From Prosapia bicincta (Eukaryota > Arthropoda > Insecta > Hemiptera > Cercopidae), in NCBI GenBank assembly GCA_036971475.1, contig JBAIZL010000001.1:143644192-143708191 (forward strand): a stretch of 64,000 nt of DNA, given 5' to 3'. A program made the position numbers and the translations under genes. The notes under the pieces were generated by a model, which was not told the origin of the DNA, made no database searches, and saw nothing but the letters and a program-made list of their open reading frames with translations. Below, one piece after another: positions 1-7,229 of this stretch (its first letter is position 1; each line of letters begins with the position of its first letter).

Positions 1-1
1 T

Positions 2-421
2 GTCGAGTTACACTTACCTTCGTACAATTATTGCGGACCTAGAACAAGACTGAAGAAACGTCTGGCGCGAGGTGATAAAGGTATAAATCCGTTTAACGAG
101 GCCTGTAAACAACACGATATCGCATACAGCAATTACAGTGATTCGGATAACAGACGCGTAGCCGACGGAATACTAGCGGGAAAGGCTTGGGACAGAGTCA
201 AAGCGGGTGACGCATCGCTCAGTGAACGCGCTGCCGCGTTGGCCGTAGCGGCGGCAATGAAAGCCAAGACGGCTTTTGGTGGGGGTACAAAACGTCGTTC
301 TCGTCAGCCTACCGTTCAGCAGTTGTTGAAACGTCTGCATGGCAAGGGGCTTTACTTGAAACCGTACAAGAAGCAAGGTCGCGGGAAGAAGAGATGTACG
401 AAAAAAAACTTCGATAGATAG
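2..421 (+). CDS. PLA2-domain capsid-associated protein, 5' end outside window
   Basis: The frame is open from base 2, so the start lies upstream. Residues 8-15 of the visible part read YNYCGPRT, resembling the calcium loop of viral phospholipase A2. Residues 32-42 read NEACKQHDIAY, the catalytic Cys/His-Asp block (His38, Asp39). In parvoviruses and adintoviruses such PLA2 domains help the particle cross a membrane. Two positions depart from the usual pattern: Arg in the calcium loop where Gly is typical (residue 14), and Asn for Asp three residues before the Cys. Activity is therefore uncertain. An Ala-rich stretch, a GGG linker and a Lys/Arg-rich tail (GRGKKRCTKK) follow, which could bind DNA or act as a nuclear signal. 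The stop is 17 bases before the protease frame. The domain call is firm; virion location is inferred from family knowledge. Confidence 0.85.
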   Translation, partial: VELHLPSYNYCGPRTRLKKRLARGDKGINPFNEACKQHDIAYSNYSDSDNRRVADGILAGKAWDRVKAGDASLSERAAALAVAAAMKAKTAFGGGTKRRSRQPTVQQLLKRLHGKGLYLKPYKKQGRGKKRCTKKNFDR

Positions 422-437
422 TATACCCGTTAGACCG

Positions 438-773
438 TTGACTAATATAGATCTGGAGAGATACGCTTTAGCCCTGAAAGTACCGTGGTTCAGAGGTGTA
501 TACATGAGAGACACGTTACCTGCACGACCTTTAAGAAACGAATCGGCTATCGTAAATTTGGATAGTATAACAGGCTCCGGTACCCATTGGGTATGTTACA
601 AAAAGAGAGGTAACTCTATAGAGTACTATGATAGTTTCGGGAATCTGCGTCCGCCGATTGAGCTAAGCAGGTATTTTGGTGAAGACGCAAACGTACACTA
701 TAACTACAGGCGACATCAAAAAGACAACTCAGTCGTTTGCGGTCATTTGTGTTTAAAGTTTCTAACGTCATGA
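438..773 (+). CDS. Adenain-like cysteine protease (Polinton PRO)
   Basis: A 111-residue protein matching the adenovirus-type maturation protease (C5/Ulp1-like fold) encoded by Polintons, which cleaves capsid precursors. Visible active-site elements, numbered from the TTG at 438: His50 in GTHW, Asp65 in YYDSFG, Gln94, and the nucleophile Cys101 in VVCGHLC. Gln and Cys are seven residues apart, as in adenain. FRGVYMRDTLP and AIVNLDS before the His are also typical. No in-frame ATG precedes residue 23 (504-506), and the frame is open upstream to at least 399. The start is therefore a TTG, or the original ATG has been lost. The stop TGA at 771-773 overlaps the ATG of the penton gene (ATGA). The catalytic set is complete, so apart from the missing start the gene looks intact. 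Confidence 0.88.
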   Translation: MTNIDLERYALALKVPWFRGVYMRDTLPARPLRNESAIVNLDSITGSGTHWVCYKKRGNSIEYYDSFGNLRPPIELSRYFGEDANVHYNYRRHQKDNSVVCGHLCLKFLTS

Positions 774-1475
774 GTATAGTGCTAACAGATCGCACACCTG
801 TCTTGTCATGTGACTTTTTCCCGACACTTGATGTTTCAAAACATCAGCGAGTGGGAAATAGGTTTTATCGATCTGGCAACATACAATTCGATACCGAACA
901 TCGTTGAGAATGTAAACAACCGTTTTCATTACGGTGATGATAATGATATTCACACGATTTCATTACCGACCGGATCGTACGAGATATCCGATATTGAGCG
1001 ATATATTAAATCGAAACTAGTTGACGATACTGTTTTAGTATTGACACCTAATAATAACACGCTCAAAGTGGAGATAAAATGTTCGCACGCGATCTTTTTC
1101 GACAAAGCCATGTCTATAGGCCAGCTGATGGGCTTCAGCGGGAAGAAATTAGAGGCAAATCAAAGACACTCTTCTGATCGGCCGGTAGATATCATCAGGG
1201 TTAACGTGATTCGCGTGGATTGCAATGTGGTCGCCGGATCGTTTCAAAACGGCATAGAATGCCATACTTTGCACGAATTTTATCCGCAGGTACCGCCCGG
1301 TTATAAGATTGTAGAAGTCCCGCAGAGCGTAATATATTTACCTGTCAACGTGAGCGTCATTCATAATATCACCGTAGGTCTAAGAGATCAGAACGGCGAT
1401 ACAATCGACTTTCGTGGAGAAGTTATTTCCGTACGATTACATCTACGAAGACGCCAGGATGGGTCTAATATTTAA
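770..1475 (+). pseudogene. Penton-like minor capsid protein with early frameshift
   Basis: The ATG at 770 overlaps the protease stop and opens a frame that begins MSIVLTDRTPVL. The conserved body of the protein is one frame further on: a GTG-started frame from 810 to 1475 that runs from SEWEIGFIDLATYNSIPNI to the stop. The two fit one protein if a single base was gained (or two lost) between about 815 and 850, possibly in the CAAAAC run near 836. Order and length (about 235 codons) match the single-jelly-roll penton of Polintons, which fills the icosahedral vertices. The final residues overlap the next small ORF. Family assignment rests on gene order and the EWEIGFIDLATYNSIPN segment, which I recognise from arthropod Polintons. 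A sequencing error could explain the frameshift. Confidence 0.75.
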
Positions 1476-1605
1476 CGCACGCTTCCAAAAGAAGGGCGGC
1501 AGTTTACGTCAGACGACGGCACAGTTAACACTGCGAAACGTTAGGTTCCTCAGATCTTTGGGTTTTAACGTGATCAATGGAGGACCTTTGGGCTATCGAC
1601 TCTAG
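1459..1605 (+). CDS. Small basic overlapping ORF, unrecognised
   Basis: A 48-residue frame from the ATG at 1459, overlapping the end of the penton gene by 17 bases and the start of the major capsid gene by 29. It is rich in Arg/Lys and Gly (FQKKGGSLRQ, LRNVRFLRSLGF). The same frame is open further upstream from a GTG at 1414. The overlaps on both sides and the continuous capsid module argue that this is a real frame and not a chance ORF. A small basic virion protein, like the core peptides of adenoviruses, would fit the size and charge. That is inference only, and I cannot name a family. Confidence 0.45.
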   Translation: MGLIFNARFQKKGGSLRQTTAQLTLRNVRFLRSLGFNVINGGPLGYRL

Positions 1606-2770
1606 CGCCGAGTACGACAACACCCTCAACGGGCTGGAATACCATACTCATCGACCGTACTCGTCCGCTACGTTTGGTAATAACGATGAAATTCGTATCC
1701 CCATTCATCAGCAAGATGTCATTACGATTCCTTTTCAGAGCACGTTGGATATAAGAGGTACGCTGAGGGCTACAAAAAACGGAGAGGCGGCCGCTGACGT
1801 GTCTTTGGTAAACAACGCTATAGCTTTTCTTTTCGACGATATCAGATACGAGATCGGAGGCAACGAGATAGACAGAACCAGGAATGTCGGTATAACGACC
1901 ACCATCAAGAACTTGCTTTCGTTGCGCGAAAACGAGAAAAATAAACTCGGAAATTGCGGTTGGCTAGGAGTAGGTAAAACAGATAACGACTGCAAAGAGT
2001 TCAACGTGGTTATACCGTTGCGTATGCTGATGGGGTTTTTCGAGGATTACAATAAAATTGTAGTCAACGTGAAACAGGAGCTCGTCCTTTTGCGTTCATC
2101 CTCAAATTTAAACGCAATAGTTAGCGCAGATGCGACAGATGTTGATTTGAAAATAAATACTATCTATTGGCGAGTTCCACACGTCTCCGTAGCCGATCAG
2201 ATATAATTAAACCTATTGAAGATGATTGAACGCGATGTCACCGTCCACGTGCCACACCGTAAATGGGAACTAATAGAATACCCAGGTTTACCTGCCACGA
2301 AGCAACTCACCTGGACTGTAAAGACCGCTTCGCAGCTGGAAAAACCTCGTTACGTAATTTTCGCTATGCAGACGGATCGCAAAAACAAGATTAATTCTAA
2401 CGCTTCGGAGTTTGACGAATGCAAGTTTACGGATGTAAAATTGTACCTCAACTCTCAGTACTTTCCCTACGATAATATTCTCGGCGACACCGCCCTGTTG
2501 TACGACATGTACGTTAGATTTCAACAGTCCTATTATTCACGCGAGCCATCACCGTGTCTAGACTTGTCTACCTTTAAAGCGAAAGCACCGATTTTTGTAA
2601 TCGATTGTTCGAAACAAAACGATACGATAAAATCGGGCCCTGTAGATGTGAGACTCGAAATCGAGGCGTCTAACAATATTCCGCCTAATACTTCCGGTTA
2701 CTGCTTGATTATTCACGATTCCCATATTGTCTATAACCTGCTGTCGGGTGTTGTTAAAAAGATTACGTAA
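1577..2770 (+). pseudogene. Polinton major capsid protein (double jelly roll) with one in-frame stop
   Basis: Two frames in the same phase, 1577-2206 and 2207-2770, form one protein of about 397 codons interrupted only by TAA at 2204-2206. The N half has AEYDNTLNGLEYHTHRPY and NNDEIRIPIHQQDVITIPF. The C half has RKWELIEYPGLP and ILGDTALLYDMYVRFQQSYY. I recognise these as the double-jelly-roll major capsid protein of arthropod Polintons, the family often annotated after C. elegans F54H12.2. It would build the capsid shell as trimers. The sequence after the stop continues without a frame change up to TAA at 2768-2770, so one base substitution is enough to explain the break. The first base of the stop codon is the likeliest site, but this is not proven. 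The ATG at 1577 lies inside the preceding small ORF. Confidence 0.85.
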
Positions 2771-2832
2771 TCTGTGACGACGCGATAAATTACCCGGTTT
2801 GTGTGCATTTAGTCTCAGTTGCGGCTTGGAAC

Positions 2833-3279
2833 ATGCAGGCTGTGGTCAAGTTTCAGGCCTTCGTCAACAATGCTGGTAAATACATTATCAAGGAACTGGC
2901 TGTGTTTGCCGAACACTATCACAGTGCTACAATATTCAAACCGCCTTACAGATTTCACAATTTAAACGAGTCTGCGCAAAAGTCTGCTCGTTGGTTACAG
3001 TCAAGCTATCAGCGTATCGGCTGGTACGAAGGTAGTATACCTTTTGACGAAGACACCGTGCGAAAGATGTTTGCACCGTTTGACACCATATTCACAAAGG
3101 GTTTAGAGAAGGCTAGATTTCTCGGGCAGTTTCACACAGATGTACGTGAATTGCCCAATGAGAAGCACGACGTCTCTTGTAAATACTATAAGTGTATATT
3201 ACCTCAGCATAATAATGATGTAGATTGTAGATGCGCACTGCGCAGTGCTAAATATTACTACGATCTGCTCCTAGCGTAG
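2833..3279 (+). CDS. Conserved Polinton accessory ORF, function unknown
   Basis: The last gene of the module, 148 residues from the ATG at 2833 (the frame is also open from a GTG at 2803). It starts 62 bases after the major capsid stop. Features: an N-terminal VVKFQAFVNN...KYIIKELAVF segment, an aromatic KPPYRFHNLN segment, GWYEGSIPF, FTKGLEKARFLGQF, and a C-terminal Cys/His cluster around LPQHNNDVDCRCAL. Proteins with the same run of segments are, to my memory, common next to arthropod Polinton capsid genes. The alternating strands near the N-terminus and the late Cys/His motif recall RNase-H-fold nucleases, but I see no complete catalytic set and do not assign a function. No frameshift or stop is visible. 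Confidence 0.6.
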   Translation: MQAVVKFQAFVNNAGKYIIKELAVFAEHYHSATIFKPPYRFHNLNESAQKSARWLQSSYQRIGWYEGSIPFDEDTVRKMFAPFDTIFTKGLEKARFLGQFHTDVRELPNEKHDVSCKYYKCILPQHNNDVDCRCALRSAKYYYDLLLA

Positions 3280-3291
3280 TGTCACTTGTGT

Positions 3292-3630
3292 GTCTGGGTC
3301 ACTGGCGTGGAGTTAATTCTTCCGTAAACCTGTGTGTTAGTTAAACCTGTGTGTTTTGGGTCACTGGCGTGGAGTTAATTCTTCCGTAAACCAAAGTGTG
3401 TCTGGGGTCACTGGCGTGGAGTTAATTCTTCCGTAAACCAAAGTGTGTTTGGGTCACTGGCGTGGAGTTAATTCTTCCGTAAACCAAGGCGTGTTTGTGG
3501 TCACTGGCGTGGAGTTAATTCTTCCGTAAACCAAGGTGTGTGTGTAGTTAAACCTGTGTGTTTGTCTGGGTCACTGGCGTGGAGTTAATTCTCCCGTAAA
3601 CCTAGGTGTGTCTGGTTCACTGGCGTGGAG
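3292..3630. repeat. Tandem repeat, seven copies of a 34-bp core
   Basis: Directly after the last ORF. The core begins GGGTCACTGGCGTGGAGTT and ends TTCCGTAAACC. It starts near 3296, 3358, 3405, 3451, 3497, 3568 and 3613 (the last partial). Spacing is 46-47 bp, with longer spacers of 62 and 71 bp where GTGTGTTAGTTAAACCTG is added. The cores are almost identical while the spacers vary. It may be a subterminal control or replication element of the Polinton, or a simple minisatellite; nothing in the sequence decides this. Confidence 0.9.
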
Positions 3631-4516
3631 CCTGTGTGTACTCACGTGTGGAGCAGATTGAAAATTTACAAAAAAAACTTAAAAATAGAAAAATACAAAA
3701 CAAAAATAAAAATATTAAAAATTAAAAAAAATAATCAGGAGACTACATTTTGTCATGGAGTGGTAGTCACTTGGGAGTAGCGTTGGTTTGGGGATACTCC
3801 CCAAGGGGTAAGCCTTCTGCTTGCCCCGGCTTGTAATGCGGGCCTTAAGTCGGCTTCACTGATTCAGTTGGCGGTCCTAACCCCGTGAAAACTGCAGAAG
3901 GCAAGCGTAGCGTCATCTTGAGAGGTATATGGGTATCTCGGAACGAGGGCTGATGCTTGGTTGATGTCGCACGGTAAGTGTAATATTAATTGTATAACAT
4001 TTGTTGTTGTTGATCTTGTATTTTTAGAGATATTCTAGCTGGCTCGGACCATATTGGTCTGTGGAGGGTTACCTAGGTTGGCTTTACCTTGCTCTTACCT
4101 AACGCCTGGGTGGCTAGGCTCGGGTTGGCTTTAACCGAGTGCGTGCTCCATATTGGTTCTACCTTGGCGGCTTTAACTAATGCCCGGGTGACTTTTACCT
4201 AGGACCCCGATTATTTTTGACAATCTGAAAACAGGTCAAACCGCCCCCACAACGGTCTATTATAGACTTTAACCATACCATATACGGTCATTTGATCCAG
4301 CCGGTCGATTTTCGGCAATTTCATATTTTTTGTAAAAACTACCCCTAAGTGAAACTACCCCTCAGCAGCCCGTAATAGACTCTAAACTTACCCCATCGGT
4401 CAAGACACGTTTTTCCAAAATTTTTTCGAAAACTACCCCCCACCCCCAATCCACCCCCGGAGCATCCCCCGCGTATGGTCCTGAACGTGGCTGAGGTCAC
4501 CCCCAACACTTAGGTT
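3631..4516. other. Polinton subterminal non-coding region
   Basis: No ORF of note. It holds an A-rich stretch (3660-3735), then a GC-rich structured segment (3740-3970). Next come short repeated GGCTTTAACC/GGCTTTACC words with CATATTGGT (4035-4205). Last are C-rich blocks with repeated AACTACCCC (4335-4470), which resemble degenerate versions of the units in the TIR that follows. The true TIR may begin anywhere in this region, because the opposing TIR copy is cut at 5385. Confidence 0.55.
3740..3970. other. GC-rich segment with paired stems, unassigned
   Basis: A 230-base island with far higher GC than the A-rich stretch before it. GCCTTCTGC (3812-3820) pairs exactly with GCAGAAGGC (3894-3902), and GGGGATACTCCCC (3790-3802) can form its own hairpin. 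There is no ORF. It could be an untranslated end of an inserted retroelement or a structured RNA of the Polinton. I do not recognise it. Confidence 0.35.
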
Positions 4517-4874
4517 AGGTTTGATCAAATTTGGCTAGCTTAGGTTAGTTGGCTGGAATTTATTATTTTTTTTCGAAAAACTACCCCCCACCCCTCTGGA
4601 CGTGTTCAAAATCACCCCTAAGGCTTGGATCAGGGTCGCGACGTCCGCCCACATCATCCGAAACTACCCCTATAGTCCTGGGTTACGTAGCGGCCGAGTT
4701 TTTTTTTTTTTTGAAAAACTACCCCCCACCCCTCTGAATGTGGTCGAAACCACCCCTTGGTCTAGGGTCAAGGCCGGGGTGACCTTGAGCATCATCCAAA
4801 ACTACCCCTATAGTCCTAGGTTACGTAGAGGCCGAGTTAGGGGTGGTGCGCGCTATTCTAAGGTCATAACTACT
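4517..4874. repeat. Polinton terminal inverted repeat (first copy)
   Basis: This block matches 5385-5741 over its whole length with about nine substitutions plus differences in T-run length. It ends GGTCATAACTACT; read inward from the tip that is 5'-AGTAGTTATGACC, fitting the AG start and short tandem terminal repeat of Polintons. Internally it consists of two diverged units of about 138 bp (4574-4699 and 4713-4837). Each starts GAAAAACTACCCCCCACC and ends GGCCGAGTT. Confidence 0.85.
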
Positions 4875-4880
4875 CCAGTG
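4875..4880. other. 6-bp target-site duplication, inverted copy (CCAGTG)
   Basis: Immediately outside the Polinton tip. It is the exact reverse complement of CACTGG at 5742-5747, which abuts the other tip. Six base pairs is the Polinton duplication length. The bases continue into the hAT BED exon on the minus strand. Confidence 0.8.
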
Positions 4881-5108
4881 CTATCTAGAGATTTTGCAGC
4901 AAAAAAACTCTTTAGGTTTGTCCTTTAAAGAGGCATGTTTGGTTGACAAATGTCTCAGAAGACGATTAGGCCTCATCGCGTCATTGCTTAATACTTCATA
5001 GCAAATAACGCACTTCGGGTGATCAACATTATCTTTAAGCAAGGAAACAAACCCATATTGAATATAATCATCAATATACTTGCGTTTCTTTGCTTCACAC
5101 AGAACTCA
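4875..5108 (-). pseudogene. hAT transposase N-terminal BED zinc-finger exon, inverted
   Basis: Read on the minus strand, an open frame runs from VLCEAKKRKYIDDYIQYGF through DHPKCVICYEVLSNDAM and LLRHLSTKH to KPKEFFCCKIS. The Cys-x2-Cys ... His-x4-His set is a BED zinc finger of the ZBED5/Buster group of hAT transposases, which binds the transposon ends. The frame is closed upstream by a TGA, with no ATG between, so the start has been lost or lies in another exon. Downstream it hits TAG at 4881-4883, just before the target-site duplication. The continuation of the protein lies at 5748-7229 on the opposite strand, so this exon has been inverted relative to the rest of its gene. Confidence 0.82.
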
Positions 5109-5384
5109 CACAACACAAAAACAATTACTCCAATTCAAAGGTCGCAGCAATTATAGAACACCCACAATACAGAAAACATGCTGACTGATAATTCACGGAA
5201 AGTACTGTGCCAGAACGGACTAGTTACAACGCAAGCACTGTGCAAAACTGCATTGGATTGAAGATGCGATGCGGGAACACTTGCACTCACTCCAAGGCCA
5301 AACGGAGGTATCGGTAAACACACCACACAACTTTATTGAAACTTTACAAAACAATTATGGAAGCTTAGAAAGACTTTATTTCAA
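5109..5384 (-). other. hAT 5' non-coding region, inverted
   Basis: Sequence upstream of the BED exon in minus-strand sense. It has no recognisable domain. It stops abruptly at the edge of the second Polinton terminus (5384/5385), which I take as an inversion breakpoint. The hAT 5' tip (expected CAGGGGTTCCC) is absent here. Confidence 0.5.
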
Positions 5385-5741
5385 AGGTTTGATCAAATTT
5401 GGCTAGGTTAGGTTAGTTGGCTGGAATTTATTTATTTTTTCGAAAAACTACCCCCCACCACTCTGGACTTGTTCAAAACCACCCCTAAGGCTTGGATCAG
5501 GGTCGCGACGTCCGCCCACATCATCCGAAACTACCCCTATAGTCCTGGGTTATGTAGCGGCCGAGTTTTTTTTTTTTGGGAAAAACTACCCCCCACCCCT
5601 CTGAATGTGGTCGAAACCACCCCTTGGTCTAGGGTCAAGGCCGGGGTGACCTTGAGCATCATACAAAACTACCCCTATATTCCTAGGTTACGTAGAGGCC
5701 GAGTTAGGGGTGGTGCGCGCTATTCTAAGGTCATAACTACT
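5385..5741. repeat. Polinton terminal inverted repeat (second copy, truncated)
   Basis: Same orientation and nearly the same sequence as 4517-4874, ending at the same tip (CATAACTACT). There is no Polinton interior beside it: the left edge joins hAT 5' DNA. It is best read as the outer part of the opposite TIR of the same element, left behind after an inversion that broke inside it. In an intact Polinton the two TIRs would be inverted relative to each other, not direct. Confidence 0.85.
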
Positions 5742-5747
5742 CACTGG
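5742..5747. other. 6-bp target-site duplication, direct copy (CACTGG)
   Basis: Lies between the second Polinton tip and the plus-strand hAT coding remainder. It pairs with CCAGTG at 4875-4880. Joining the two flanks through one CACTGG gives a continuous hAT region, which supports a single insertion site. Confidence 0.8.
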
Positions 5748-7229
5748 ATCTGCTGCTCAGTCATTTCTAAAAGTGCTTGAAGTTTCCTATGAATTATATT
5801 TTCTTATTGCTAAGGAAAAGAAAAGTCACACTATTGGTGAAACCGTGCCTTTTAAAAGCGGCCAATGTTATCCTTGGAACTGACAGTAGGCAAAAGCTAT
5901 CACAAATACCACTTTCAGACAACACCGTAAAACGCCGAATTGATGATATGGCCGAGGACATTAAAAACCGAGATTGACGAGAGTACAAACATAGCACAAT
6001 GTTCTCATTTGATTGTATATGTTCGTTACATTGAAAATGAAAGAATGAAGGATGAACTGATGTTTTCTACTGAGCTGTTGACCACTACTAAAGCTGTAGA
6101 TGTGATGGAAGGAGTATCAGATTTTTTTAAGAAACACGAACTTTCTTGGCAAAAACCTATTGGTGTATGCACAGATGGTGCTCCTTGAATTCTGGGTTTT
6201 CATTCAGGCTTTGTGCAGTTGGTCAAAGAGAAAAATGCTGATGTAGTTTTATTCACCGCCAAGCCTTGGCAGAAAAAACGCTTCCAAACGAACTCAATGC
6301 TGTTTTAAAGATATGTATTAAAGTAGACAACTACGTTAAGAACAGTGCATTAAATACTCGACTGTTTAAAGTTCTTTGTGGAGATTTAAGAAGTGACCAA
6401 AAAACGATGCTATTTCATACAGAAGTATGATGGCTATCAAAAGGCAATATGTTGGGAACAATATTTGAGCTCCGTGATGAAGTGATTACGATTTTGGCAC
6501 AGCAGATACAAAACGAGCTTAGTGAAGAGTTCAAAAAACACAGTAACCAAGTGATTTTGGCCTAATTATCAGACTTTTTTGACACATTAAACAACATAAA
6601 CTTGAGACTGTAAGGTGCAGACTCAAATATAGTAACACATCAGGATGCCATCAAGATTTACGTTAAGAAACTACAACTTTGGATACGTAAAGTGTCAATG
6701 AACCCCAGCAACTATTCAAGTTTCAGCATAGTAGTATCAGTCTCAGAAGAAACATGTTTTGAGGACGTTTTTGAAGAACCGATATTGAAAAAACTTGATA
6801 ATTGACCATTTGAATAACCTCAAGGAGGAGTTCAGCAGGTACTTTTCTAACTTGTCAGAGGAGTTTTACAAACTATCAACCAACCCGTTCCACATGGACA
6901 TACAGTTGCTGCCAGACGAGTTGCAAGAGGAGGGAATAGAAATAAAAAATGACTCTGCTGCAAGATACGATTTTGAACGAATGGAGAAGCCCTCATTTTG
7001 GTTAAAGTACTTAAAAGTTTACCCCAGTGTTTCAGAGAAAGCTGTTCGGATGTACTTGCCTTTTTCAACAACATACATATGCGAAAAAGCGTTTTCAACT
7101 CTTGTGGCGATCAAAACCAAGTACCGCAACAAACTAGATGTCGAAAGTGACATACGCTGTGCTTTGTCTGAAACTCAACCCAGGATCTGTCAACTTATTC
7201 AGAACATGCAAGCGCACCCATCTCACTAA
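5748..7229 (+). pseudogene. hAT transposase (ZBED5/Buster-like), decayed
   Basis: The body of the transposase whose BED exon lies inverted at 4875-5108. Recognisable parts in order: SHTIGET (about 5827), IPLSDNTVKRRIDDMAEDIK (5905-5968), IDESTNIAQCSHLIVYVRYI, the catalytic first-Asp block VCTDGAP (6168-6185), GFHSGFVQLVKEKN, LFHTEV then WLSKGNML around a stop (about 6412-6453), and the C-terminal hAT dimerisation region FSTTYICEKAFSTLVAIKTKYRNKL (7061-7135) ending at TAA 7227-7229. Lesions include frameshifts near 5846, 5970 and 6260 and in-frame stops at 6186-6188 and about 6427. It cannot encode an active enzyme. The decay is older than that of the Polinton genes, as expected for the host of a later insertion. 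Confidence 0.88.

Larger units (their letters stand above)
1..4874 (+). mobile_element. Polinton/Maverick (adintovirus-type) element, right part only
   Basis: Polintons are large self-synthesising DNA elements with virus-like capsid genes, long TIRs with 5'-AG ends and 6-bp target-site duplications. Here a late module (PLA2, adenain-like protease, penton, major capsid) runs on the plus strand. It is followed by about 1.6 kb of non-coding DNA and a terminus that reads 5'-AGTAGTTATGACC inward and is flanked by a 6-bp duplicated site. Polymerase B, integrase and packaging ATPase are not in the window and would lie upstream if the element is whole. The block is clearly richer in GC than the flanking host DNA. 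The genes carry only a few lesions, which suggests a fairly recent copy. The element lies inside a broken hAT transposon. Confidence 0.88.

Noticed and set aside
173..514. Minus-strand 113-codon ORF across the PLA2 and protease genes
   Set aside because: Antisense shadow of two real plus-strand genes with clear catalytic motifs; no domain of its own.
1735..2004. Minus-strand ORF inside the major capsid gene
   Set aside because: Antisense to a conserved capsid region; composition reflects the opposite strand.
3292..3630. CRISPR-like array (34-bp repeats with spacers)
   Set aside because: Spacers are themselves repetitive variants of one another, and the setting is a eukaryotic mobile element; an ordinary minisatellite fits.
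4510..4550. TTAGG-like words (CTTAGGTTAGGTT) suggesting insect telomere repeats
   Set aside because: Only two contiguous units, located within the Polinton end and shared in part with its second copy; no telomeric array.
4549..4928. Plus-strand ORFs across the Polinton TIR (also 5469-5780)
   Set aside because: They run through C-rich repeat units and T runs and recur simply because the TIR is present twice; no protein-like features.
4517..5741. Two separate Polinton insertions
   Set aside because: The reverse-complementary 6-bp flanks and the split hAT gene, whose halves abut the same hexamer, fit one insertion plus inversion better than two independent events.
6847..7098. Minus-strand ORF opposite the hAT dimerisation region
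   Set aside because: Shadow of the transposase on the plus strand.
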